64,000 bases of DNA from CAUVKI01 sp963552605. GTDB lineage: Bacteria; Bacillota; Clostridia; Tissierellales; Peptoniphilaceae. The notes under the pieces were generated by a model, which was not told where the DNA came from, made no database searches, and saw nothing but the letters and a program-made list of their open reading frames with translations. Shown piece by piece: positions 7,336 to 15,129 of the stretch; within the stretch, counting starts at the first letter, position 1; each line of letters opens with the position of its first letter. The stretch is from NCBI GenBank assembly GCA_963552605.1, contig CAUVKI010000003.1, forward strand, positions 24,628 to 88,627, in the 5' to 3' direction. The position numbers and the translations under genes were made by a program.

Positions 7336-8967
7336 TTAGTATAGGACTACATCGAAAGAGGGCATAAAAGTTGTCTCTTCCAAACTATCATCTATTAAAG
7401 AGTGGAGAAAGCAGAAAAATACATCGGTTTTGCGCCTTTCAGGCTCTATTTTTCGGTATTCTACATTGCCTTTGTCATTAACAATCCTCTTTACATTCCA
7501 AAAATTCCATCGCAGAAACTTATCATCTTCAAAAACTACAGTATGGTTGGCGAACATCGTGTCTATCACAGGTGCTATTTTATTGTGGCTGATTAGTCCT
7601 GAGCGGATTTCTTCTGTTGGGGGCAGTCCTCGTGCTTCAAAACATTCCTTCAAAGCACCGTAGCGAAAACTGTCGCATTTGATTTTTTTTATTACATAAC
7701 TTTTTTTTGCTTGCTCCTCAAACCAGTTGGCTATCAACTCGGGTGCGATTGTGGGATAATCCGCTGTATGCACTACTGAAACCCAGCCTTTGTCTACCGC
7801 TTCGTCTATGTCTATCCCGTAGTCTGTTAGTTGTAAGCTTTTTTCGTGTACCCAAGTGTGTTGCTTGAAGTAGGTGATGCCGTTCTCTTTCCATCTTAGT
7901 CCCGCAGAGGCAAAGTCCCTTAAATCTGCAAAGTCCACTGCTCCCTCACATTCTCTACCTGTGAGGTCTATAAACTCCCCTTTACAAGCTGTCATTAAAT
8001 CTTCCCAACTGCATACCGTGTGAAATTTGGATGTAAAAGGCAGATTCATTCGTTTGGTTATAAATGCTTCTTTGAGGTGTTCGTTTTTTAGCATCTCAAA
8101 ATATTCATCTTCTATTTCTTTTTTGAGGTCGGGGGAGTATCTTATTCGCAAATTAGCTTTCTCCCAATATTTTGGTTGGTTGACTTCTCGTATGTTGTCA
8201 AGTTTGGCTATTATAGGCAGAAAGCCTTTGTGTTCTTCTTCCTCTTCCAGTACACGTCTTGCCCTTTCCTTGAAGTCGTCTATGACTTTCTCTCGGACAT
8301 CTCCGTCCGAGGTGATATATATTCTTCGGGAGTTGGGCTTTTTACCCAGCCCCCCTGTGAATACTTTTATGTTCTTATAATCTGTGTAAGCGTGTACTTC
8401 GTCAAATATTACACATCCGGGACGTCCGCCGTCTTTGGTTTTCGGGTTTGAGGTTTTAAATTGGATTTTTGAGCGGGTGGCTTTGTTTTGTATTTCCGTT
8501 AGGCTATACTTATATAATTTTTTGCCTTTTTCTCCCATCGCATAAATTACATCGTAAACTTCCATAAACGAGGTTTTGGCTTGTTCTTCTCCCATTGCTA
8601 CAATATGGCAGTCGTAATTTTTTATACCGTAATTTTTAGATGTTAGAAAAAATACCAGCGCGGATATTAATCCGTTTTTTCCCCAGCCTCTGCCCTCTTG
8701 AATAAAAATTTGGTTGAAGATGAGCATTCCCGTTTTTTTGGAGAATAGCGAGAGTATTAGATAAGCATAAAATTTTTGGTCGGGCATTAAAGGAAAGAAG
8801 TATTTTTCCGTGAGCCTTACGAATTCTTCCGTGATTTCAGGCTTTTCTTCGGTGTCCTCATCCTTTAGGATTTTTCGGATAAGTTTGATGAGTTTTTTTT
8901 GCTCTTTGCAAGTGTAGACTTCCCCTTTTTCTACCATTTCTATCCATCGGTGAAGATTAGAGTTCAT
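7336..8967 (-). CDS. terL: Terminase large subunit
   Basis: A 543-aa packaging ATPase/nuclease. Walker A-type GRGWGKNGLISALVFF is near residue 90 and Walker B CVIFDEVHAYTDY near 190; the C-terminal RNase H-like nuclease has GAVDFADLRDFASAG with the first acidic residue. It cleaves concatemeric DNA and drives it through the portal. It overlaps the small subunit gene by 11 bp. Confidence 0.92.
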   Translation of the reverse strand: MNSNLHRWIEMVEKGEVYTCKEQKKLIKLIRKILKDEDTEEKPEITEEFVRLTEKYFFPLMPDQKFYAYLILSLFSKKTGMLIFNQIFIQEGRGWGKNGLISALVFFLTSKNYGIKNYDCHIVAMGEEQAKTSFMEVYDVIYAMGEKGKKLYKYSLTEIQNKATRSKIQFKTSNPKTKDGGRPGCVIFDEVHAYTDYKNIKVFTGGLGKKPNSRRIYITSDGDVREKVIDDFKERARRVLEEEEEHKGFLPIIAKLDNIREVNQPKYWEKANLRIRYSPDLKKEIEDEYFEMLKNEHLKEAFITKRMNLPFTSKFHTVCSWEDLMTACKGEFIDLTGRECEGAVDFADLRDFASAGLRWKENGITYFKQHTWVHEKSLQLTDYGIDIDEAVDKGWVSVVHTADYPTIAPELIANWFEEQAKKSYVIKKIKCDSFRYGALKECFEARGLPPTEEIRSGLISHNKIAPVIDTMFANHTVVFEDDKFLRWNFWNVKRIVNDKGNVEYRKIEPERRKTDVFFCFLHSLIDDSLEETTFMPSFDVVLY

Positions 8968-9253
8968 TGTCTTCCACTTCGTTTATATCTGCTACTTTTA
9001 AGCCGAGTTCTTTTAACAGCCCTGTTTTTCTTGCGTTGGCTTTTTGTACATTTCCGACACTTTCGTTCTGTTTGATGTATCCGTTGGATTGAAGTATTGA
9101 TACTCCTCTTTCGTTTATGTCCGCCCATAGTGACTCTTCTAGACGGCATAAGTCCAGATATCTGTCAACGAGTTCCAGAGCGTAGGGGGTATCTGCTCCC
9201 CTTTGCTTTAATTGAGTGATTAAACTTTTTTTGATTTTCTCTAATTTTGTCAT
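8957..9253 (-). CDS. terS: Terminase small subunit, P27 family
   Basis: 98 aa. Shows the P27 pattern: N-terminal helices (LVDRYLDLCRLEESLWADI), then a GVSILQSNGYIKQNESV segment and a helical C-terminus. It recognises the packaging site and recruits the large subunit, whose gene overlaps it. Confidence 0.85.
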   Translation of the reverse strand: MTKLEKIKKSLITQLKQRGADTPYALELVDRYLDLCRLEESLWADINERGVSILQSNGYIKQNESVGNVQKANARKTGLLKELGLKVADINEVEDNEL

Positions 9254-9269
9254 TTTACTGCTCCTTTCT

Positions 9270-9569
9270 TTATTCCCATCTCGGGGGGTGTTCTTCCTTT
9301 TTCGGAGGGTTGTTGAATTTTTCAGGGTGTGCTTTGTTGTGGCAAGATGTGCATAAGGTTATCAGATTTGCGTTGTCCAAACGTAAATCGTATCGCTTGT
9401 CCAAGTGTTTTATGTGGTGTACTTCAAGGGTGTTGAGTTGTCCGCACGATACTTTGCCCTCTTTTATGCACCATTGGCATTCGTTGTGGTCTCTTCGGAT
9501 TATTTCTTGCCTTTTTCTTTTCCATTCCGTGCTTTTGTAGAATTTCAGAATCTGCTGATGTGTCATATT
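9270..9569 (-). CDS. HNH endonuclease
   Basis: About 99 aa from the ATG at 9569, which overlaps the previous stop (ATGA). Contains the HNH fold: C-x2-C (CQWC), LEVHHIKHLDKR with the paired catalytic His, and LITLCTSCHNKAH with the second zinc pair and His. HNH proteins next to terminase are needed for cos-type packaging in many siphoviruses. Confidence 0.9.
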   Translation of the reverse strand, partial: NMTHQQILKFYKSTEWKRKRQEIIRRDHNECQWCIKEGKVSCGQLNTLEVHHIKHLDKRYDLRLDNANLITLCTSCHNKAHPEKFNNPPKKEEHPPRWE

Positions 9570-9862
9570 TTGTCTAAAATCCGTGCAACGGTGTGTATGA
9601 ATCGACTTTTCCATCGGCTGTAAGTCGAGCGGTCGGCGTAAGGGGGATATGCTTTGTTTTGGGTTATGTTTTCAATTACACCTTGGCGATATTCTTCGGG
9701 AATTTGTTCCAATGCGTAGGTAACGGCTCTCGCATCGCTAGTGTATTGGGAATCTATTTTTTCTTCCTTGAGTCTCTGTACATTCCTGATTGTCCATAAT
9801 ATCAGGTTATATACTTCTTTAGGCAGTGTGTATTTGCCCTTTTTCAAATGGTAGTCACTCAT
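9563..9862 (-). CDS. RinA/ArpU-like late transcription regulator
   Basis: 99 aa. Shows the family layout: LPKEVYNLILWTIRNVQRLKEE at the N-terminus and a YADRSTYSRWKSRFIHTVA segment near the C-terminus. Such proteins sit just upstream of terminase and activate late genes. Overlaps both neighbours by a few bases. Confidence 0.65.
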   Translation of the reverse strand: MSDYHLKKGKYTLPKEVYNLILWTIRNVQRLKEEKIDSQYTSDARAVTYALEQIPEEYRQGVIENITQNKAYPPYADRSTYSRWKSRFIHTVARILDKI

Positions 9863-10379
9863 TTAAGTTCTCCTTTCTTAATTTCTCCTCTTTTTCTTCC
9901 AGCTTCTTCAACCACTTTACCCTCACAATTTTATCAATGTATTCTGCATTGTATTTGGGGTTAGATGATATAACTGAAAAGGGTCTGCCAAGCTCCAGTT
10001 CCCTTATTTTTTCAGTTTCTTTCATTCGTGCAATCATATACTCAAAATTGCTTGGATAATATTTAAGTAAATATGCAAAATTAAGATATGATGCTAAAGG
10101 GCAATACATACAGCCACACCTTTTTTGGGTTTCGTAGTAGTGATTGAAAAGCGGTTGAACTTTAGACCATTCTAAAATTTCATTCTCGGTTATGCCGTTT
10201 TCGACTAACGGGTAAACCTCGGTGCTTTCTCTCTTAGTAAATCTTTTTTCTTCGTCTGCACAATACCCTATATAAAATACGGGGTGATGCCCTTCGGATT
10301 TTAAAAAGTCCTCTTTTACTCCTTTCTTTTTGTAAGCCGTTTTAGGGCTCGTTTTTTCTTTCAAGGTAAAATTACACAA
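9855..10379 (-). pseudogene. PAPS-reductase-like protein, N-terminus lost
   Basis: A 174-codon frame resembling the C-terminal half of phage PAPS reductase/ATP pyrophosphatase-fold proteins: FYIGYCADEEKRF, EWSKVQPLFNHYYETQKRCG, and CGCMYCPLASYLNF with its cysteines. The N-terminal half with the nucleotide-binding SGGKDS loop is absent. A stop codon precedes the only available start (TTG at 10379), and the preceding bases show homology to a non-coding element in prophage B. Most likely a decayed gene, though a shortened protein could be made. Confidence 0.55.
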
Positions 10380-10390
10380 CTAAAGGAATG

Positions 10391-10421
10391 AAAATCTCTT
10401 AGCGTGGCTCGTGGGGATTTT
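10391..10421 (-). repeat. 31-bp element shared with prophage B
   Basis: Matches 36114-36144 in prophage B at 30 of 31 positions and has AAAATC/GATTTT ends. It lies upstream of the truncated PAPS-like frame; in B the same element lies upstream of the DUF1064 gene. Homology continues more weakly past a -10-like T(A/G)TAAT. It could be a phage promoter/operator, a vestige of a shared gene, or a solitary repeat RNA. Confidence 0.55.
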
Positions 10422-10461
10422 TGACGGGTGTTTTCCGTTATATCATCTCCTTTAATCCCGC

Positions 10462-10626
10462 TTTTCAAAGGTTTTGGGGATTTTTATTCAAGGTTGTTGC
10501 AGATAAAAATTTCATCGGCAAGCCTTTATTTTTCAAGGATTTCAGGAATTTTTGTTCAAGATGGAACTTCTGTTTTTAAATCTTCTTAAACTCCTTTTTC
10601 AAAGGTTTCAGGGATTTTTGGTGGGT
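10462..10626 (-). repeat. Three degenerate ~31-bp direct repeats, 66-68 bp period
   Basis: Units begin at 10462, 10530 and 10596 and share a TTTTCAAAGGTTT-x2-GGGATTTTT pattern with several substitutions each; a half unit occurs at 10409. The 255-bp gap between helicase and PAPS-like frame contains no gene. The period resembles a CRISPR array but the copies differ too much for an active one. Confidence 0.45.
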
Positions 10627-10634
10627 GTTCCCCG

Positions 10635-12011
10635 TTATACTAACTCTTTTACTTTTTCAATCCTTGCTTTCAGACTGTCAAGTAGTGATTGCTGTGCTGT
10701 GTCTTTATTATTTAGAGCGTCCAGTACATCTTCATCTCTTCCGCCGATGGTGATTAGGTGGTGGATAATGACTTTTTCCGTTTGACCTGAGCGATGGAGT
10801 CTCTTGTTAGCTTGCAGGTATAACTCCAAACTCCAGCACATCCCGAACCATATCACGTGATTCCCGCCTTTTTGTAAATTCAGCCCGTAAGCGGCGGAGG
10901 CGGGGTGTGCTAAAAGTATGTCTATTTCCCGATTGTTCCACGCTCGCTGGTCGTCTACCGTTTTTAATTCCCGTATTTTTAGAGTTTTCGGGAGTGCGGA
11001 CAGAATGCGATTCTTGTCGTGTTGGTAGCTGTAGAATAACAGGGCGGGGCTTCCGTTTAGGCTCTCTATTGTTTCTAAGAGGGCTTCAATCTTGCAGTTG
11101 TGAATTTCGTGCATAATGTGATTCTCGTCATACACCGCACCGTTGCAGAGTTGTAATAGCTTATTAGATAAGGCTACCGCTGACGGTGCGGATATGGTTG
11201 TGTCGTTTTCTATCTCGAGAAGCATTTTTTTCTCCATCTCGATATAAGCTTTTTCCGCCTCGGCGTTGAGTTGAACGGGAATGTTGTGATAGATGATGTC
11301 AGGTAAAGTTAGATAATCTTCTGCGGACATTGATATACAGATGTCCGAAATTCGGCTTGTTATCATTTCTTCAGCTCCGCTCTTAAGTGTATAGCTTCGC
11401 AGTCCTGCGGCGTTTACTTGTTTGGAGTCCATCCATCTTGCCCGAAATTTCGTTATCGTGTTTTCCAATCTCTCTCCCTCATCCAGAAGATATAATTGTG
11501 ACCATAAGTCCTCTCCCGAGTTGGGGCGAGGTGTTCCTGTCAGTCCCACTAATCGTTTAATTCTGGGGCGGATACTTTTTAAAGCTTTAAATCTCTTGGC
11601 TTTGTAGGATTTAAAGCTTGACATTTCATCGATTACGACCATATCAAAATCCCATTGATTACCCAGATATTCCACAAGCCAAGGTATATTCTCCCGATTG
11701 ATTACATAGATGTCGCCTCTACGGCTTAGGGCTTGTTTTCGTTGAAAGGCAGTGCCTAAGACTAAGTTAATCTTTAAGTGCTTTAGGTGTTCCCATTCGT
11801 CTCGCTCCGCTGTCCAAGTGCTTTCCGCTACTTTTTTCGGGGCGATTACCAGAACCTTATGGACTTGGAAGCGGTTGTATTTCAGCTCGTTTATTGCCGT
11901 TAGCGTGATTACCGTCTTCCCTAAGCCCATATCTAAGAACAGCCCTACGGCGGGGTCGTCTATAACTCGGTTGATGCAGTATTGTTGGTATTCTCTCGGT
12001 TGCAGTTTCAT
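10635..12011 (-). CDS. SNF2-type DNA helicase
   Basis: 458 aa of superfamily 2. Motifs seen: Q-type start (KLQPREYQQYCI), Walker A DMGLGKTV, Walker B/DEAD-like VIDEMSSFKS, motif III LTGTPRPNS, and C-terminal RecA domain with LQANKRLHRSGQ (motif VI). Phage relatives are thought to act in replication or recombination as ATP-driven translocases. It overlaps the VRR-NUC gene by 4 bp, a conserved pair in Firmicute siphoviruses. Confidence 0.9.
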   Translation of the reverse strand: MKLQPREYQQYCINRVIDDPAVGLFLDMGLGKTVITLTAINELKYNRFQVHKVLVIAPKKVAESTWTAERDEWEHLKHLKINLVLGTAFQRKQALSRRGDIYVINRENIPWLVEYLGNQWDFDMVVIDEMSSFKSYKAKRFKALKSIRPRIKRLVGLTGTPRPNSGEDLWSQLYLLDEGERLENTITKFRARWMDSKQVNAAGLRSYTLKSGAEEMITSRISDICISMSAEDYLTLPDIIYHNIPVQLNAEAEKAYIEMEKKMLLEIENDTTISAPSAVALSNKLLQLCNGAVYDENHIMHEIHNCKIEALLETIESLNGSPALLFYSYQHDKNRILSALPKTLKIRELKTVDDQRAWNNREIDILLAHPASAAYGLNLQKGGNHVIWFGMCWSLELYLQANKRLHRSGQTEKVIIHHLITIGGRDEDVLDALNNKDTAQQSLLDSLKARIEKVKELV

Positions 12012-12286
12012 CTTGTCAACTCCTCTATCAGTTTGTCAACTTTTTCTTTGCTGTCTATGACGTAAACAGAGAAACCCAACTCACACAGTTGCTTTATTTG
12101 CAGTAGTTGCAAGGGTCTCGGGGATTTCCCCGAGGTTTTCAGCTCTACAAAATATATTCTTCCTTTTGGGAGGCATATCATTCTGTCAGGCACTCCGCTG
12201 TTGCCAGGGCTTATGAATTTATAGGCTTTCCCGCTTAATTCTTCTACTCTTTCACGGAGGTATTTTTCTATTTCAGATTCTTTCAT
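12008..12286 (-). CDS. VRR-NUC domain nuclease
   Basis: A 92-aa stand-alone VRR-NUC domain: GNSGVPDRMICLPKGRIYFVELK with the PD-(D/E)XK catalytic residues (D of PDRM, E and K of VELK), then a conserved TSGKSPRPLQLL helix. Family members are structure-specific nucleases. Its gene is coupled to the SNF2 helicase downstream. Confidence 0.9.
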   Translation of the reverse strand: MKESEIEKYLRERVEELSGKAYKFISPGNSGVPDRMICLPKGRIYFVELKTSGKSPRPLQLLQIKQLCELGFSVYVIDSKEKVDKLIEELTR

Positions 12287-12684
12287 TTTTTAACAAACTC
12301 CTTTCTTTAGCTTTATGCCACTAACATTCTCTTTTTTTCCTAACCTTTCTCCCCTCCTAGGGGGTTTAAGAGTATAGGGGGGGCTGTATAGGGCTTTATT
12401 CCCCCTGTTTTATATATATTTATATATATTTATATATAGTTTGTGGATATATATAAATATTATATAAATATAATAATAGAATTAACTTTTTCAATTTCAG
12501 TTTAAATAAAATTAAACTAAAATTGAAAATTATTTAAATTTTTAACACCCACAAAGCTATCCACAAAGCCATAACAATCCACTAAGTGTCGTTAATTTAA
12601 AGCGATATAAAACTTTAACAATTTTTTAATTACCGCTTTACTCGGTGTAAGTTTGTGGATATTTCGGTTTTTATAGTCAAAAAT
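12287..12684. other. Probable prophage A replication origin
   Basis: 398 bp with no gene. It is extremely AT-rich (long TATATATTTA runs at 12411-12480) and has DnaA-box-like TTTGTGGATA/TATCCACAAA sequences at 12440, 12558 and 12651. It also has an 18-bp inverted repeat with one mismatch (12488-12505 and 12512-12529). It lies between the primase/helicase gene and the VRR-NUC gene, inside the replication module, a classic place for a phage origin. Confidence 0.55.
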
Positions 12685-15120
12685 TTAAAAGTTGTTGTCC
12701 TGTGGTGTAAGTTGTCTTCGAAAACCCCTTTGATGTCCGAAGAAACTCCCAAATTGCATATCTTTCGGCGTTTCATCCCATCCTTTTATTTTGGCTAGTG
12801 CCTTATTGATACGGAGGGAGACTGATTTTCTAGGGGCGCCATATCCCCCCATAAGCTCGTACCATATTTCCATTGCGCAGATGCGGTCTCTTGATTGCAG
12901 TTCTTCTGTTGTGGCGTGTCTGTTTCTCCAGAAAGCCCTGCGTCTTTCTATATCCCAATCTTTCCAATCCAACGGTACTTTGGCTTCAAGAAAGGCTTCT
13001 ATCTGTCCGATTAAAGGGTCTATTTCCAAGTGTGGTGCGCGTTCCTCTTCCGCTCCTTTTTCGAGCTTGTCAGGTAGGTACAACGGTTCTCCTTGTTTCC
13101 AACGCCACACGGCTTCAGCCCATAACTGTTGCACATAATGTTCAGTCAGGTCTGAAAATACGCTTTTGCGAATTTCCGTTTCTCTTGCGTCTACCGCCCA
13201 GAAGCGTCTGTTTCCCGTGGGGTCTGTTAGATAGTTATGGTCGTTGGTTGTTCCGATGTTTATGTGTTGTCTCGGGTGGGTCTTGGTGTGTTTGGCATAG
13301 GGGGCACGATATCGGTCTTCCTGTTGGGTAAGGTAGTTTTTAATTTGCCTAATGTCAGCCTTGGAAAAGGCTTCCATTTCCGCAAATTCACATATGAGCA
13401 TTCCTTGTACCAGTTCCATCGAGGATTTATCTTGGAATGTCTTGATAGAGTCTGTAAACCAGCTCATCCCCAGTTTACGGCAGAAGGTGGATTTCCCTAT
13501 GCCCTGCGCTCCGTAAATAACGGGCATATAGTCGAATTTTATCCCGGGGTTGAATACACGAGCTACTCCGCCGCAGAGGAATTTTCGGGCGATTGCTCTT
13601 CCATATTCGTTGTCTTTTATCCCGAAGAAGTCTATAAACATCGAGTCTAAACGCTCGATGCCATCCCACGCCAGTTGTTCAAATAAGGCTTTTACAGGGT
13701 TGTAGGAATGTTTTTGCACGTGGTTTAACAGTGCGTCCGATATGACTTCTTTTCCTCGGAATTTTAAAATCCCTTCTATATATAGTCTTAGTCCTGCATC
13801 GTCCTCATCTGCCCATTGGAAAGTTCCGATTTCGTTTTTTCGCTTTCCCCAAGGTAAAGGTGCAACTCCCTCTAACCTGTCTGAAAATGAGTTTATTCGC
13901 ATACGCCCTTTCAGATTAGGGTCGTTTTCGAGCAGATACATTATGTTTAGACCTGTTTTTAAAGGTTTTCCGTTTCCGTCTACTTGAATACCCTCAACCC
14001 ATTTTAGGCTGTCCTCGTCCTCGAGCGGGGATTCTTCCGCTGTGTTGATTTGGAATGCGTTTATAACTTTTTCAATGTTTTCGGTTTTCATAAGGGTCGC
14101 CACTTCGGGGATTTGCAACGCATATTCAAGCATCAGTTTAAAAGACGGAAGCTTATTTGATGGGGTGTCGGGCTTTGCTTCCGTGTCTTTCTCTCCGAAT
14201 AGGTGGAGTCTTACGAGGTCGAAGCTGTTGCAGAGTTTTCCGCTTGCGGGGTCGGTGGCGTGGTGTGAGTATATAAAGTTACCGTTTTCGTATATGACAG
14301 CTCCGCCCGTTGTGCTTCCTCCGCTGAATGTGTAGCGATTTTCCGCCACTTTTTCGTATCTTTCAGGGATTAGCTCGTCCATAGCTCGAAAGATGTCATA
14401 AGTGCGGCAGAAAGCACCCACGATGCCTTGTTTTGCTTCGGGGTCTCCTTGTTTCGTTATGTCGTGTCGGGTAACTTCCGAAGTTCCTTGTAGCCTTACC
14501 CACGATGTTATGTCTTTCCAGTTTTCGTATAAGTTGAGGATTCCTTTTCCGTCTATGAATGCGGCGTCTTTAAATTTGTAGATATATTCCGAATCCGAGC
14601 ATATACTGGGGAAGTACATTAGCCTTGCAGGTTCGAATGTGGTGGGGTCGGTGTATTCGATTCCTACCATTTCGGCTATTTTTCGTGCTATAGGCTCGTA
14701 TTCTTCTTGCGATACATCTTCTGCTAACGGAAATATTACTCTTAATCTCGGTCTTAAGGGCTCGTGTTTTCGGGTGCTGTAAATTGCATATCCGCATTGT
14801 AGGGCTTCGATTTTTTCAATTATGTTTTGTGTTCCGTTAGGGGGGATAGCGTCAAGGTCGAGTGTGATTATTGACCGATAAGATACGGTTTGTGTTTTTC
14901 TACGCCCGTTGATTAGATAACCTCCTACATATCCGCCCACGTCTTTCATTTGGTCTTGCTTGTCTTTGGGGTATCTTAGATACTCCGTTAGAGTTTCAGC
15001 CGACCTTTGCGGCATTTTAAGGCGCTCTATAAACTCCGACCATAATAATTCGGTGTTGTTCCAGAATAGTGTTTTTCGGGAAGCTCCCGTGGCGATGGTT
15101 ATTTTTCTGTTGTGTTGCAT
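12685..15120 (-). CDS. VapE-type primase/helicase replication protein
   Basis: 811 aa. The N-terminal ~350 residues resemble a primase-type domain (TVSYRSIITLDLDAIPP, RLRVIFPLA). The C-terminal half is a VirE/VapE P-loop ATPase: YGAQGIGKSTFCRKLG (Walker A) near 515, LICEFAEMEAF (Walker B), and NIGTTNDHNYLTDPTGNRRF (sensor and arginine finger). It would open and prime the origin located just downstream of its gene. Confidence 0.9.
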   Translation of the reverse strand: MQHNRKITIATGASRKTLFWNNTELLWSEFIERLKMPQRSAETLTEYLRYPKDKQDQMKDVGGYVGGYLINGRRKTQTVSYRSIITLDLDAIPPNGTQNIIEKIEALQCGYAIYSTRKHEPLRPRLRVIFPLAEDVSQEEYEPIARKIAEMVGIEYTDPTTFEPARLMYFPSICSDSEYIYKFKDAAFIDGKGILNLYENWKDITSWVRLQGTSEVTRHDITKQGDPEAKQGIVGAFCRTYDIFRAMDELIPERYEKVAENRYTFSGGSTTGGAVIYENGNFIYSHHATDPASGKLCNSFDLVRLHLFGEKDTEAKPDTPSNKLPSFKLMLEYALQIPEVATLMKTENIEKVINAFQINTAEESPLEDEDSLKWVEGIQVDGNGKPLKTGLNIMYLLENDPNLKGRMRINSFSDRLEGVAPLPWGKRKNEIGTFQWADEDDAGLRLYIEGILKFRGKEVISDALLNHVQKHSYNPVKALFEQLAWDGIERLDSMFIDFFGIKDNEYGRAIARKFLCGGVARVFNPGIKFDYMPVIYGAQGIGKSTFCRKLGMSWFTDSIKTFQDKSSMELVQGMLICEFAEMEAFSKADIRQIKNYLTQQEDRYRAPYAKHTKTHPRQHINIGTTNDHNYLTDPTGNRRFWAVDARETEIRKSVFSDLTEHYVQQLWAEAVWRWKQGEPLYLPDKLEKGAEEERAPHLEIDPLIGQIEAFLEAKVPLDWKDWDIERRRAFWRNRHATTEELQSRDRICAMEIWYELMGGYGAPRKSVSLRINKALAKIKGWDETPKDMQFGSFFGHQRGFRRQLTPQDNNF

Positions 15121-15129
15121 ATAATCACC

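Noticed and set aside
10462..10626. Active CRISPR array
   Set aside because: Units differ too much from each other, and there is no leader or cas gene.
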